Shown in pieces: positions 1 through 9,126 of a stretch of DNA of 41,638 nucleotides (position 1 is the stretch's first letter; each line of letters begins with the position of its first letter). Under the pieces are notes generated by a model, which did not search any database, had not been told where the DNA came from, and saw only the letters and a list, made by a program, of their open reading frames with translations. The stretch is from Flammeovirgaceae bacterium (lineage in GTDB: Bacteria; Bacteroidota; Bacteroidia; Cytophagales; Cyclobacteriaceae), in contig JAJTEH010000027.1 of assembly GCA_021298355.1 (NCBI GenBank), positions 1-41,638 on the forward strand, in the 5' to 3' direction. Made by a program: the position numbers and the translations under genes.

Positions 1-894
1 AGAGAAAGAAGACCTACAAGCTTCCAAACAACTTACATACAGCGCGGACATAAATGATTTAAAATCTGTTAAGTATTTTATCGTTACAGTGCCCACACCG
101 GTGGATGAATTTAAGAAACCCGATCTTTCTCCTTTGATTAGTGCCAGTAAAACAGTAGGCAGCGTGCTGAAGAAAAATGATATTGTGATTTACGAATCTA
201 CCGTTTACCCCGGTTGTACGGAAGAAGTATGTGTTCCTGTATTAGAAAAAGTAAGTGGCCTAAAATACAATGTCGATTTCTTTTGTGGTTATTCTCCTGA
301 AAGAATCAATCCGGGCGATAAACTACACCGTGTAACAACCATTAAAAAAGTTACATCGGGTAGTACACCAGTTATAGCAGAAGAAGTAGATCAACTTTAT
401 AAAAAAATTGTTACTGCCGGTACGCATAAGGCATCCTCTATCAAAGTAGCAGAAGCTGCCAAAGTGATTGAGAACTCACAGCGCGATATTAACATTGCTT
501 TTGTAAATGAATTAGCCTTAATTTTTGAGCGCGTGGGTATAGATACACACGAAGTATTAGAAGCTGCCGGTACGAAATGGAACTTCTAGGAATCACCTTC
601 AAAGAAAACTGCCCGGATATACGCAACAGCAAGGTGGTTGATATCATTAACGAACTAAAAAGTTTTAAAACCAACGTTGATGTATACGACCCACAAGCCG
701 ATACAGAAGAAGTGAAACACGAGTACGGACTGAATTTAATCAGCAAACCTGAAAAGAAGTATCACGCCATTGTATTAGCAGTATCACACAAAGAATTTTT
801 AACTTTAGATATCGAGAACATAAAACACCCGAACACCGTTGTGTACGATGTAAAAGGTATGTGGAATAAAGCAAACGTTACAGCCAGATTATAG
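1..894 (+). pseudogene. UDP-sugar 6-dehydrogenase (TviB/WbpO type), broken by an internal deletion
   Basis: Related to nucleotide-sugar dehydrogenases that oxidise UDP-N-acetylhexosamine to the uronic acid using NAD. The frame is open from base 2, so the true start lies left of the window. The first part has the middle-domain motifs [12 protein letters not shown] and [11 protein letters not shown] and reads to GTKWNF, then stops at 587-589. The family continues there with a segment holding GGHCIGVDPYY and the catalytic Cys. Here it is absent: the text resumes one frame over at about 583 with [17 protein letters not shown] and reads the C-terminal UDP-binding domain to 894. From memory of the family, about 70 codons are missing. 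Without the catalytic Cys and with a frameshift the enzyme cannot work. galE follows after one base. An assembly error is the main alternative. Confidence 0.88.
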
Positions 895-895
895 C

Positions 896-1912
896 ATGAA
901 GAAAACCATTTTGGTTACCGGAGGAGCAGGATACATTGGCGCACACACTGTGGCCGAATTGATTGCGCAAAATTATGATGTTGTTATTGTAGATAATCTT
1001 TCGGTCTGCGATGAAACCCTTTTGTTGGGCATCGAACTTTTAACCAAAACAAAACCTTCTTTCTATCCGATTGATTGTAACGATTACAAAAGTTTGCAAA
1101 ACGTTTTTAAGCTGCACAACATCGATGCAGTTATCCATTTTGCTGCTTTTAAAGCAGTGGGTGAATCCACTCAAAAACCATTGGTGTATCATTACAATAA
1201 CGTGGGCTCACTCATTACTTTGTTAAGGGTGATGGAAGAATTTAACGTAAAAGACTTCATCTTTTCATCTTCTTGCACGGTTTACGGACAACCTGATACA
1301 ATACCCGTTACAGAAGATGCACCGATAAAAAAAGCTGAGTCACCTTATGGTGCCACCAAACAAATTTGTGAGCAAATCATTAAAGATGTTACCTCTCAAA
1401 ATGTAAAAGCCATTTCTCTACGATATTTCAACCCGATTGGGGCACATCCAAGTGCGGAGTTAGGTGAGTTACCTATCGGCACACCGAATAATTTGGTTCC
1501 TTTTATCACACAAACAGCTGCCGGTGTTCGCCAACAATTAACAGTATTTGGTACGGATTACCCAACTCGTGATGGCTCTTGTATTCGTGATTATATTCAT
1601 GTGGTAGATTTAGCTAAGGCACATGTAGCGGCATTGGCTTATTTATTGGAGCAATCTTCTTCAACTTTTCTGGATATCTTTAATGTGGGTACAGGCGAAG
1701 GCAAAACCGTTTTAGAAGTGATTGAAGCTTTTGAACGTGCTAACCAAATAACGCTTACCTATACAAAAGGCCCCAGAAGACCAGGAGACGTTATTCAGGT
1801 TTATGCAGATACTACCTACATCTCGAAAAAATTAAACTGGAAACCTGAGTATACTTTAGAAGATGCCTTGCAACATGCCTGGCAATGGGAAAAGAAAATC
1901 AGAAAAAGATAA
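896..1912 (+). CDS. galE: UDP-glucose 4-epimerase
   Basis: Cytoplasmic enzyme of the extended SDR family that interconverts UDP-glucose and UDP-galactose (some members also the N-acetyl forms), feeding the polysaccharide cluster. The NAD-binding motif GGAGYIGAHT is at residues 9-18, the SSSCTVYG strand precedes the active site, and the catalytic YxxxK pair is Y151/K155 in SPYGATK. RYFNPIGAHPS and the RDYIHVVDLA motif are also typical. At 338 residues it has the normal GalE length. The ATG lies one base after the stop of the broken dehydrogenase, and the stop codon overlaps the next start as TAATG, so the genes are probably co-transcribed and coupled. Substrate preference cannot be read from sequence. 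Confidence 0.93.
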   Translation: MKKTILVTGGAGYIGAHTVAELIAQNYDVVIVDNLSVCDETLLLGIELLTKTKPSFYPIDCNDYKSLQNVFKLHNIDAVIHFAAFKAVGESTQKPLVYHYNNVGSLITLLRVMEEFNVKDFIFSSSCTVYGQPDTIPVTEDAPIKKAESPYGATKQICEQIIKDVTSQNVKAISLRYFNPIGAHPSAELGELPIGTPNNLVPFITQTAAGVRQQLTVFGTDYPTRDGSCIRDYIHVVDLAKAHVAALAYLLEQSSSTFLDIFNVGTGEGKTVLEVIEAFERANQITLTYTKGPRRPGDVIQVYADTTYISKKLNWKPEYTLEDALQHAWQWEKKIRKR

Positions 1913-3066
1913 TGGCAAACCTCGCTCCTTCTCCTTCAATCCAAATGGTTGATTTGCGCAAACAATACTTGCGCATTAAAAATGAAATTGATGCTGCCAT
2001 AGAAAAAGTATTGCTAAGCACTGCATTTATTCAAGGCAAAGAAGTGGCAGACTTTGCACAAGATTTAAAACAATACACCGGTGCGGGCTATGTTATTCCT
2101 TGCGCCAATGGAACTGATGCTTTGCAAATAGCCATGATGGTTTTAAGCTTACAGCCTGGAGATGAAGTAATTCTTCCAGTTCACACCTACGTAGCCACTG
2201 CCGAAGTATTGGCTTTGCTTCATCTTAAACCTGTTTTTGCAGATGTTGATGCGCAGCATTTTACGCTTGATGTAAAGCAGATTGAAGATAAAATAACAGC
2301 CAGAACTAAAGCTATTGTACCCGTTCATTTATACGGACAATGTGCCGATATGGAAGCTATTCTGGCCATAGCAAAAAAACATAACCTTTATGTAATTGAA
2401 GATGTAGCTCAAGCCTTAGGTGCTGTATATACTTTTTCTGATGGAGAGAAAAAACAAGCCGGCACCATGGGCGATATTGGCACAACTTCATTTTTCCCTT
2501 CTAAAAATTTAGGTTGCTATGGCGATGGTGGCGCTATGTTTACCAATGATGCAACGCTGGCGGAAAAATTAAAAATGATAGCTAACCACGGGCAAAAAAT
2601 AAAATACCACCACGAAAGCATTGGCGTAAACTCCAGATTAGACACGCTGCAAGCTGCTATCTTACAAGTAAAACTAAAGTACCTTCCGGAGTACGAAAAA
2701 GCCAGACAAGCCGTAGCGGCTTATTACGATGCTTCATTAGCATCCATCAGCAAAATTAAAATTCCGGTAAGAAGCACATACAGCACGCATGTGTTTCACC
2801 AATATACGTTACGCATTGCCAATGGAAAACGTGATGCGTTAAAGAAATTTTTAGAAGAGCGTGGTATTCCTACTATGATTTATTATCCCGTTCCCTTGCA
2901 TTTTCAAAAAGCCTATCAGCAAGAACAATTTGGTAAAGGATCTTTCCCGGTAACCGAACAACTTTCGGAAGAAGTGATTTCCTTGCCTATTCATACTGAA
3001 ATGACGGAAAACGAATTACACTATATTACCCAAGCGATTAAAGAATTTTTCGAGAATGGAAACTAA
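1912..3066 (+). CDS. wbpE: DegT/DnrJ/EryC1 sugar aminotransferase, WbpE-like
   Basis: PLP-dependent aminotransferase acting on nucleotide-linked keto sugars. The likely role is amination of the 3-keto-uronate intermediate made by the WbpB-like oxidoreductase at 4543-5487. Fold markers are [14 protein letters not shown] near the N-terminus, [31 protein letters not shown], and [15 protein letters not shown] with the PLP lysine. [15 protein letters not shown] is the usual late motif. An upstream ATG at 1885 exists, but it lies inside galE and adds nine unconserved residues, so I chose 1912, which overlaps the galE stop (TAATG) and gives 384 residues. Its end overlaps the acetyltransferase start by 11 bases. 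The WbpE assignment rests on these neighbours, since DegT proteins vary in substrate. Confidence 0.85.
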   Translation: MANLAPSPSIQMVDLRKQYLRIKNEIDAAIEKVLLSTAFIQGKEVADFAQDLKQYTGAGYVIPCANGTDALQIAMMVLSLQPGDEVILPVHTYVATAEVLALLHLKPVFADVDAQHFTLDVKQIEDKITARTKAIVPVHLYGQCADMEAILAIAKKHNLYVIEDVAQALGAVYTFSDGEKKQAGTMGDIGTTSFFPSKNLGCYGDGGAMFTNDATLAEKLKMIANHGQKIKYHHESIGVNSRLDTLQAAILQVKLKYLPEYEKARQAVAAYYDASLASISKIKIPVRSTYSTHVFHQYTLRIANGKRDALKKFLEERGIPTMIYYPVPLHFQKAYQQEQFGKGSFPVTEQLSEEVISLPIHTEMTENELHYITQAIKEFFENGN

Positions 3067-3637
3067 ACAAACCTATACTGCACACCCAACTGCTGTAATC
3101 GATGAGGGTTGCCACATCGGAAAAGGAACAAAAATCTGGCATTTTTCGCACATCATGCCGAATTGTACCATAGGAGAAAATTGCAATATCGGCCAAAACG
3201 TGGTTATCTCACCTGATGTTGTTTTGGGCAACAATGTGAAAGTACAAAATAACGTTTCCATATACACGGGCGTTATTTGCGAAGATGATGTGTTTCTGGG
3301 GCCTTCCATGGTTTTTACCAACGTAGTTAATCCGCGTAGCGCCATCAATAGAAAAAATCAGTATGCTAAAACCATTGTAAAAAAAGGCGCAAGCATTGGT
3401 GCAAACGCTACCATTGTTTGTGGGCATGATATTGGCCGATATGCTTTTATTGGTGCCGGTGCAGTTGTAACCAAACATGTGCCCAACTATGCATTAGTTA
3501 TAGGCAACCCGGCCAAACAAACTGGATGGATGAGTGAGTATGGGCATAAACTATTGTTTGATCAAACCGGTAAAGCAACCTGCCCCGAAAGTGGAGAGCA
3601 GTATGTTTTACAAAATGGAGAAGTTAAAAAGGCTTGA
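3056..3637 (+). CDS. wbpD: Left-handed beta-helix N-acetyltransferase, WbpD/WlbB-like
   Basis: Hexapeptide-repeat acyltransferase (193 residues) that most resembles the enzymes acetylating the 3-amino group of UDP-2-acetamido-3-amino-glucuronate. The repeats run from about residue 8 to 150 ([74 protein letters not shown]), and [15 protein letters not shown] is the usual exit from the helix. A short C-terminal tail follows. Its start overlaps the aminotransferase end by 11 bases, so the two are coupled. The stop overlaps by 14 bases the end of the oppositely oriented methyltransferase. The precise substrate is inferred from the adjacent WbpE-like and nearby WbpB-like genes. Confidence 0.86.
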   Translation: METKQTYTAHPTAVIDEGCHIGKGTKIWHFSHIMPNCTIGENCNIGQNVVISPDVVLGNNVKVQNNVSIYTGVICEDDVFLGPSMVFTNVVNPRSAINRKNQYAKTIVKKGASIGANATIVCGHDIGRYAFIGAGAVVTKHVPNYALVIGNPAKQTGWMSEYGHKLLFDQTGKATCPESGEQYVLQNGEVKKA

Positions 3638-4382
3638 CGAACATTCTTCCAGAATAATCAATTCTATTCAGTAGCACATTTAGTCCTCTCTTTGTAAGAA
3701 ATTCATCAACCGCCTTTCTAGCACCTTGCCAATGTCCATAGTCATCTAGAATTACTATTCCACCAGGGGATACTATGTCAAATAAATTTTCCAATTCGTG
3801 CTTAGTTGATTCATACCAATCCGTATCTAATCTTAGAAGGGCTATTCTATTCGGTAAAATAGCTGGAATAGTTTCTTCTACTTTCCCTTTTACAAACCTC
3901 AGTTGATTTTGCGGCAAGTTTGACAAACTCAGATTATTCTGAACATCAGACAAAGTTGCTAAGCACCAAGTAGAATTTTCTTTATCTTCTTTCTCCACTT
4001 CTAAGATGTGAGATGCTTTTTTACCATTTAAGTCTTTATCATGCTCTGTTGGAGAAGACATGCCTTCAAAAGTGTCGTACAGATAAATTAATCTTTCCCT
4101 TTCATTACATTTTTGTAAAACTTGAGCCATTAATAAAGAACTTCCACCTCGCCAAACTCCACATTTCACGAAGTCACCCTGAATCTTTTGGTCTAAAATG
4201 AAATTAGTTGCCTGGTATAATGCAAACATTCTTTCACAGGAAGTCATTGTATAAGGTTTCGCAAATTCATACATCTTCCAAAAATCTTCATCGATAATGT
4301 CGGTTAATCCTGTTTTAGAACCCTTATAATAAACTAGGTCATACCCAAACTTGTTCAATACTTTTTTGAAGACACGTTTCAT
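3624..4382 (-). CDS. TylF/MycF-family O-methyltransferase
   Basis: SAM-dependent methyltransferase of the macrocin O-methyltransferase (TylF) family, which in polysaccharide clusters usually methylates sugar hydroxyls. The 252 residues show the family signatures: [28 protein letters not shown] (SAM-binding loop), [33 protein letters not shown] and [20 protein letters not shown], with acidic residues placed as in the metal-binding site of the family. It is on the strand opposite to its neighbours and its 3' end overlaps the acetyltransferase by 14 bases. The methyl acceptor is unknown, and a role in decorating the repeat unit is inferred from location only. Confidence 0.85.
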   Translation of the reverse strand: MKRVFKKVLNKFGYDLVYYKGSKTGLTDIIDEDFWKMYEFAKPYTMTSCERMFALYQATNFILDQKIQGDFVKCGVWRGGSSLLMAQVLQKCNERERLIYLYDTFEGMSSPTEHDKDLNGKKASHILEVEKEDKENSTWCLATLSDVQNNLSLSNLPQNQLRFVKGKVEETIPAILPNRIALLRLDTDWYESTKHELENLFDIVSPGGIVILDDYGHWQGARKAVDEFLTKRGLNVLLNRIDYSGRMFVKPF

Positions 4383-4439
4383 GTGTAAATTTTAAAGATT
4401 GTTTAGATTCAACAATCATAGCGTGTCATAAAGGATATG

Positions 4440-4447
4440 CAAACTTA
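4440..4447 (-). promoter_or_regulatory. Possible -7 box for the TylF-like gene
   Basis: On the minus strand this reads TAAGTTTG, an exact match to the Bacteroidota -7 consensus TAnnTTTG, 58 bases before the ATG at 4382. I see no TTTG-like -33 box at the usual 19-21 base spacing, so this is a weak call. It lies in the 160-base gap between two divergent genes. Confidence 0.3.
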
Positions 4448-4542
4448 TAAAATAACACGGAGTATTTTAGTTAATGTTAGTAAAAAGTTTACCTAATCTT
4501 TAATTTAATTATTGAACTTCACTTTGTTAATTTTACGGTATC

Positions 4543-5487
4543 ATGAAAAAATTTGCCCTTATCGGTGTTGCAGGTTTTATTGCACCCCGCCACCTTAAAG
4601 CCATTAAAGAAACCGGCAATACCTTAGTTGCTGCATTAGATAAATTCGATCAGGTTGGTATTCTCGATTCGTATTTTCCGCAGGTAGATTTTTTTACTGA
4701 GTTTGAGCGATTCGACAGACATATTGATAAGCTAAAAAGGCAAGGAACAAAAATAGATTACGTAAGCATTTGCACGCCCAACTATTTACACGATTCGCAC
4801 ATTCGTTTTGCTTTACGCCATCAGGCCGATGCGATTTGTGAAAAGCCTTTGGTACTTAACCCCTGGAATGTAGATGCATTGGCAGAAATTGAAAAAGAAA
4901 CAGGAAGAAAGGTAAATACCATTTTGCAACTTCGTTTGCACGACAGCATCATCGCCTTAAAAAAACAAATTGAAAGTGGCGATCCCAATAAAATGTATGA
5001 TATCGATTTAACGTATATTACCAGCAGAGGCAATTGGTATTTTAATAGTTGGAAAGGAGATGTGGCAAAGTCGGGCGGTGTGGCAACCAACATCGGTATA
5101 CATTTCTTTGATATGTTAGCTTGGATTTTCGGCAAAGTAAAACACTCGGAAGTTCACAGGCTTGAAGCCGATTTAGCTGCAGGTTATATTGAGTTAGATA
5201 AAGCTCGTGTGCGTTGGATGTTAAGTATCAATGCCAACCATTTACCGAAAGATATTCAAGCAAAAGGGCAGCGCACCTTTCGCTCCATACAAATGGAGGG
5301 AAAAGAAATAGAATTTAGCGAAGGGTTTACCGATTTGCACACCAAGAGTTATGCTGAAATTTTAAAAGGAAATGGTTTTGGTTTAGCAGAAGCCCGGCAG
5401 TCTATTGAGTTAGTGCATGAAATAAGAAATACTGAAATAGCTAAAAGCAAAACATCCAACAACCACCCTTTGCTAACAACTTTATAG
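4543..5487 (+). CDS. wbpB: Gfo/Idh/MocA sugar-nucleotide oxidoreductase, WbpB/WlbA-like
   Basis: NAD-dependent oxidoreductase (314 residues) resembling WlbA/WbpB, which oxidises C3 of UDP-N-acetylglucosaminuronate to give the keto sugar used by the WbpE aminotransferase. The Rossmann start is FALIGVAGFIAPRHLKAI at residues 4-21. The family motif CEKPLVLNPWNVD carries the conserved EKP lysine, and GVATNIGIHFFDMLAW contains the conserved His region. It starts a new plus-strand run after a 160-base divergent gap. WbpB, WbpE and WbpD homologues are all in this window, but the 6-dehydrogenase that should supply their substrate is broken at 1-894. Confidence 0.87.
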   Translation: MKKFALIGVAGFIAPRHLKAIKETGNTLVAALDKFDQVGILDSYFPQVDFFTEFERFDRHIDKLKRQGTKIDYVSICTPNYLHDSHIRFALRHQADAICEKPLVLNPWNVDALAEIEKETGRKVNTILQLRLHDSIIALKKQIESGDPNKMYDIDLTYITSRGNWYFNSWKGDVAKSGGVATNIGIHFFDMLAWIFGKVKHSEVHRLEADLAAGYIELDKARVRWMLSINANHLPKDIQAKGQRTFRSIQMEGKEIEFSEGFTDLHTKSYAEILKGNGFGLAEARQSIELVHEIRNTEIAKSKTSNNHPLLTTL

Positions 5488-5499
5488 AAAAAGTCTCCG

Positions 5500-6192
5500 A
5501 TGAAATTTACCGGAAAGTTCATAGAGTTTTGTAAACGTTTGGTTAAGTATATCTTATATTACCGGCACACGCCAGATCATAAGAATAGCAAAATTTTTGA
5601 AGAGATCTACCACGATAACGTTTGGGATACAGAAGAATCGAGATCGGGTGGTGGATCTACTTTTCAAGGAACACAAGCTATACGAGAAGCCCTGCCGCGC
5701 CTCCTCCAAACATATAAGATAAACACTATGCTGGATATTCCGTGTGGCGATTACAACTGGATGCAGCACGTAAAAAAAACATGCACGTATATCGGAGCTG
5801 ATATTGTGCCGGCATTAATTCAAAAAAATACAGAAAAGTACGCCTTTGGTAATATTAGTTTCCACCTATTGGATTTAACAAAAGATAAACTGCCAAAAGT
5901 TGACTTGGTGTTTTGTAAAGATTGTCTTCAGCATTTGAGTAATGCCCAAGTTAAAGATGCATTGCGCAATATAAAGCGTAGCGAATCTACCTGGTTGTTA
6001 GTAACTTCTTATCCGCTTACACTTTTTAATTACGACATAGAAAGCGGTGGATACCGAGCGCTAAACTTATTCCGAAAACCTTTTTCGCTTGCAAAGCCTA
6101 CTTATAAAATTGAAGAGAAAGCAACAGGTAAAAACATTGAGGTTGATAAAACCATGTACTTACTGCGAATAAAAGATTTACCTGATTTTTAG
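5500..6192 (+). CDS. Class I SAM-dependent methyltransferase
   Basis: Predicted cytoplasmic methyltransferase of 230 residues. A basic N-terminal stretch leads to NVWDTEESRSGGGST and then motif I as MLDIPCGDYNWMQHV near residues 77-91. The acidic end of beta-2 is in YIGADIVPAL, and the motif IV region is VDLVFCKDCLQHLSNAQV. This N-terminal arrangement is seen in methyltransferases of polysaccharide clusters. It follows the WbpB-like gene by 12 bases and is probably in the same transcript. Its 3' end faces the broken glycosyltransferase with a 19-base gap. The acceptor is unknown. Confidence 0.8.
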   Translation: MKFTGKFIEFCKRLVKYILYYRHTPDHKNSKIFEEIYHDNVWDTEESRSGGGSTFQGTQAIREALPRLLQTYKINTMLDIPCGDYNWMQHVKKTCTYIGADIVPALIQKNTEKYAFGNISFHLLDLTKDKLPKVDLVFCKDCLQHLSNAQVKDALRNIKRSESTWLLVTSYPLTLFNYDIESGGYRALNLFRKPFSLAKPTYKIEEKATGKNIEVDKTMYLLRIKDLPDF

Positions 6193-6211
6193 CTTATCCA
6201 GTCCTTTATAT

Positions 6212-7133
6212 TCAGGTATACACTTTACTAATTTCTTTCTTGAAATTTTGATACCCGAATTGTTGAATCAAAGTATCATACTCTCGTTTCGGCATGTTGC
6301 TCTCCTTAACTGCACTATACAAATTTACCAGTGCAATTTGTAAGCTTTCCGTACTATAAGGCTTAAAAGTAAATGCACCCCCACATACCTCGCAAAGTTC
6401 TTTCATTCCTCCCAAATCGCTACTAAGTAAATACAATCCCTGAATTGCTCCTTCTGTTAAAACCAATGGCGCATTTTCATTCCAGATAGATGGTAATACT
6501 AATGCGTGGTAGTTGTTTAATACTTTCACCAAATCATCGGGATTCATATAGCCCATTAACCTTACAGATTCATTTAGTTTAAGTTTTTTTATTAATTCAT
6601 GTAAATCATTTTTTATGGGACCATCTCCATATATATGAAATTGAATATGTTCATTCTTTAATGATGACAACATTTGAATAAAAGACTGCAAGCCTTTTTC
6701 AAATGATAATCTACCAAGGAAGACAAGTTTTAGTTTGTTGTTCTGTAAGGATTCTTTTAAAATGGTTTTATACTTAAAATCTTCGACAATAGGATAGCGA
6801 ATTTGAATTACTTTTTTACTTGGCCATACTTGCTTTATTACGCTACATAAAAAAAGACTGGGTGCTGTTACTGTATCAATTGTGTTTTGTACCTGCAATA
6901 CTCTGTAGTAAAAGCTCCATAAACATTTTCTAAAAAAACTTAGCAACGCACTCCGTCTGGAAACACGCATACGCCACATCGCTTTAAAACCCGGGAAAAC
7001 ATGCAATGGTTTTAACTGATTATGACTGCAATCCGAAAACGTAGGCTCAGGCCAGCAAATATGAAAATCGTGTGCGAAAAATTTTCTCAGCACCACCGGC
7101 TATCCAAAAATCACTTATAAAAAGTATTCGCAT
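6212..7133 (-). pseudogene. GT4 family glycosyltransferase, frameshifted and internally shortened
   Basis: A retaining GT-B glycosyltransferase. Starting at the ATG at 7133 the minus strand reads MRILFISDFWIAGGAEKIF, the classic GT4 N-terminus, but that frame stops after 28 codons. From about 7090 the next frame carries AHDFHICWPEPTF, which in relatives sits some 70-90 residues after GGAE, and runs on through LVFLGRLSFEKGLQSF, FHIYGDGP and the sugar-nucleotide motif SIWNENAPLVLTEGAIQG to a stop at 6212. So much of the N-terminal acceptor domain is missing and the junction is out of frame. The remaining 294-codon frame starting at a GTG (7096) would make an incomplete enzyme. It is reversed relative to the cluster and abuts the flippase start. 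Confidence 0.82.
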
Positions 7134-8410
7134 TGAGTTCGCTTCAGGAAATAGTAAAAAGCAAAGATATTAAGTTAATCATAAAGAATTATTTCTTTTT
7201 GGTTGTTACGCAGTTTGGCAATTACCTTATTCCTTTCTTGCTTACACCTTTTATCATTCGAAAAATTGGTGCTGCACAATTTGGCGAGATTTCCTATTTT
7301 CAAAATGTTGTTATCTATACTACTCTTTTCATCAACTTTGGTTTTGAGTATACAGCCACACGCTTAGTTGCCCGAAACCAGAAGAATAATGAAAAACTTG
7401 CTTCTGTTTTCTTTAACACTTTGCTGGCAAAAGTATTTCTTCTGTTGATTAGTTTGGGTTTTACTTTTGTTTGGTTTTTAAGTTCGAATAAATTGCAAAA
7501 TAACATGCCCTTGCTTCTGGCATGTTGGATCATCAATTTGGGTTTTGTTTTATATCCAGGATGGTTTTTTCAAGGAATGGAGCAGATGAAATTAACTTCG
7601 TTATTTAACCTTGCCATTAAAATTGCAGGAGCTGTTGCTATTCTTTTGTTTCTCCATCCGGATAATTATTTGCTAATTCCTGTTTCGTTTAGTGTATCTC
7701 AAATAGCTATTGGATTTATTGCCTTTGTTGTAGCTACACAACAATATAAATTTGCTTCTGCTTTTAAAAGTTTTAAATTTTCGTTTACTAGTGTGTTACA
7801 AAACTTAAGGGAAAGTTTACCGATTTTTATTACGCAACTTACCAACAGCACTTATTTGTTAGGTACATTTTTAATAGTTGCTGTATTTGTTTCATCGGAA
7901 GAACTTGGGTATTTCTCGGGCATTCAAAAATTTATTTATGCTTTGTTGATGTTGGTGCAACTGCCCCTGAATAACGCTTTGTTCCCATATGTTAATCGTG
8001 TAAGCGAAAGTAATCCGGCAAAAGGAAAAACTATTGTAAAAAAGTTAATGTTGGGTGGCATAGCATTAGGTGTTTTGTTAGCAGTTTTTGTATATATGTT
8101 TGCGCCAATTATTGTAGACTTATTTTTAAATACGAAAGATGGAAGAGTCGTTCTGCAAATGCAAACTTTCAGTTGGCTGGCTGCTATTATGCCATTATCT
8201 GGTATTGTTTCGTATCAGGGTTTGTATGCCAACTATCTCGATCGGTATTCTTCTGCTATTAGCATAGTATGTGCACTTGTTGCGTGTACATTTACTTTTT
8301 TTACAGGTAATTCACTAGGTGTTTTATCTGCCATCTGGGGGTGGATTATTGCGCAATGGCTAGATACGTTTTTAACATTTGTTGTACTAAGGCGAGAAAC
8401 TTTTTTATAA
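7133..8410 (+). CDS. Polysaccharide flippase (Wzx-like, MOP superfamily)
   Basis: Integral membrane protein of 425 residues with about 12 predicted transmembrane segments, the first at FFLVVTQFGNYLIPFLL. It resembles PST/RfbX flippases that move undecaprenyl-linked repeat units across the inner membrane. Typical features are TPFIIRKIGAAQFGEISYF after helix 1 and YPGWFFQGMEQMK in the middle. No ATG precedes the conserved N-terminus: an in-frame stop lies at 7118-7120, so the only reasonable start is the TTG at 7133, whose first base is also the last base of the opposing glycosyltransferase ATG. With a polymerase-like protein and a WecA-like initiator in the window it suggests a Wzx/Wzy assembly route. 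Confidence 0.87.
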   Translation: MSSLQEIVKSKDIKLIIKNYFFLVVTQFGNYLIPFLLTPFIIRKIGAAQFGEISYFQNVVIYTTLFINFGFEYTATRLVARNQKNNEKLASVFFNTLLAKVFLLLISLGFTFVWFLSSNKLQNNMPLLLACWIINLGFVLYPGWFFQGMEQMKLTSLFNLAIKIAGAVAILLFLHPDNYLLIPVSFSVSQIAIGFIAFVVATQQYKFASAFKSFKFSFTSVLQNLRESLPIFITQLTNSTYLLGTFLIVAVFVSSEELGYFSGIQKFIYALLMLVQLPLNNALFPYVNRVSESNPAKGKTIVKKLMLGGIALGVLLAVFVYMFAPIIVDLFLNTKDGRVVLQMQTFSWLAAIMPLSGIVSYQGLYANYLDRYSSAISIVCALVACTFTFFTGNSLGVLSAIWGWIIAQWLDTFLTFVVLRRETFL

Positions 8411-8419
8411 ACGAAAAAG

Positions 8420-8448
8420 ATAAAACAGATTTTTCTGATTTGTTTTAT
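8420..8448. terminator. AT-rich hairpin between convergent genes
   Basis: ATAAAACAGAT at 8420-8430 can pair with ATTTGTTTTAT at 8438-8448 (11 pairs with one G-T, 7-base loop). It sits between the flippase stop and the convergent methyltransferase stop, which it overlaps. T-rich flanks on both strands fit a bidirectional terminator, but the stem has few GC pairs. Confidence 0.4.
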
Positions 8449-9116
8449 TTTATAGCCTGCACAACTTTCTTTTTAAAAATGCCTTTTCTTTTGTTTTCAA
8501 TCATATGGATAATTACTTTACTAAATCCTGCATCAAGTAATCTTTTCTTTATGTCTAATCCATAATTTCTAAAGGCAAGTATTCCTTTGTTTCTGAGATG
8601 GTCGCCATGGTATTCGGGTTCTAAAAGATGTACTAAAACCTTATCTCGGATAATGGCACGTTCTATTGTTTCTTCATTATCCTCTAACGGAACAGTAAAA
8701 ATAAACTGTCCATTTGTTTTTAAAATCCGGCATACTTCTTTAAAGCCTAGCGCATCATGTGCAACATGCTCAAAAACTTCTGTACTTATGCATAAATCGT
8801 AATAGCAATTTGGCAAACTTAAATTCTCCAGATTTTGGCAAGGTATTCCATTTACTTTTTCACCCGATGGTGTACTGTCAAAATATTCTGAATATGTTAA
8901 CGAACTAAATTTTTTTCTCAACCACTTAAAAATAGCCCCATGTGCAGAAAATTCATGTACTATTAAATCTGAATTAAAATTTTGATTTATCAACACTTCG
9001 CCCATAGCACGATGTATAAATGTAGACCGACAATTCAAACATCGTAAGCCAAATTGATTGGTACTGATTTTTACTAACGGCCACGAGCAAAGGTTGCACT
9101 TTCTAATTAAATCCAT
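8445..9116 (-). CDS. Methyltransferase with N-terminal zinc-ribbon-like cysteines
   Basis: Predicted class I methyltransferase, 223 residues from the ATG at 9116. The open frame extends to 9149, but the extra residues are unconserved in look, and the CNLCSWPL...CLNC cysteine pairs begin just after the chosen start. A CxxC...CxxC knuckle at the N-terminus followed by a methyltransferase fold is a known arrangement in polysaccharide clusters. The fold is recognised from YDLCISTEVFEHV and EVCRILKTNGQFIFTVP. A glycine-rich motif I is not obvious: the region reads VHEFSAHGAIFKWL. It is on the minus strand inside the cluster, facing the flippase. Substrate unknown. Confidence 0.72.
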   Translation of the reverse strand: MDLIRKCNLCSWPLVKISTNQFGLRCLNCRSTFIHRAMGEVLINQNFNSDLIVHEFSAHGAIFKWLRKKFSSLTYSEYFDSTPSGEKVNGIPCQNLENLSLPNCYYDLCISTEVFEHVAHDALGFKEVCRILKTNGQFIFTVPLEDNEETIERAIIRDKVLVHLLEPEYHGDHLRNKGILAFRNYGLDIKKRLLDAGFSKVIIHMIENKRKGIFKKKVVQAIK

Positions 9117-9126
9117 AATGCCATGT

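Noticed and set aside
8341-8565. Plus-strand open frame at the flippase end
   Set aside because: It overlaps the flippase 3' end and the minus-strand methyltransferase in other frames and has no recognisable motif.
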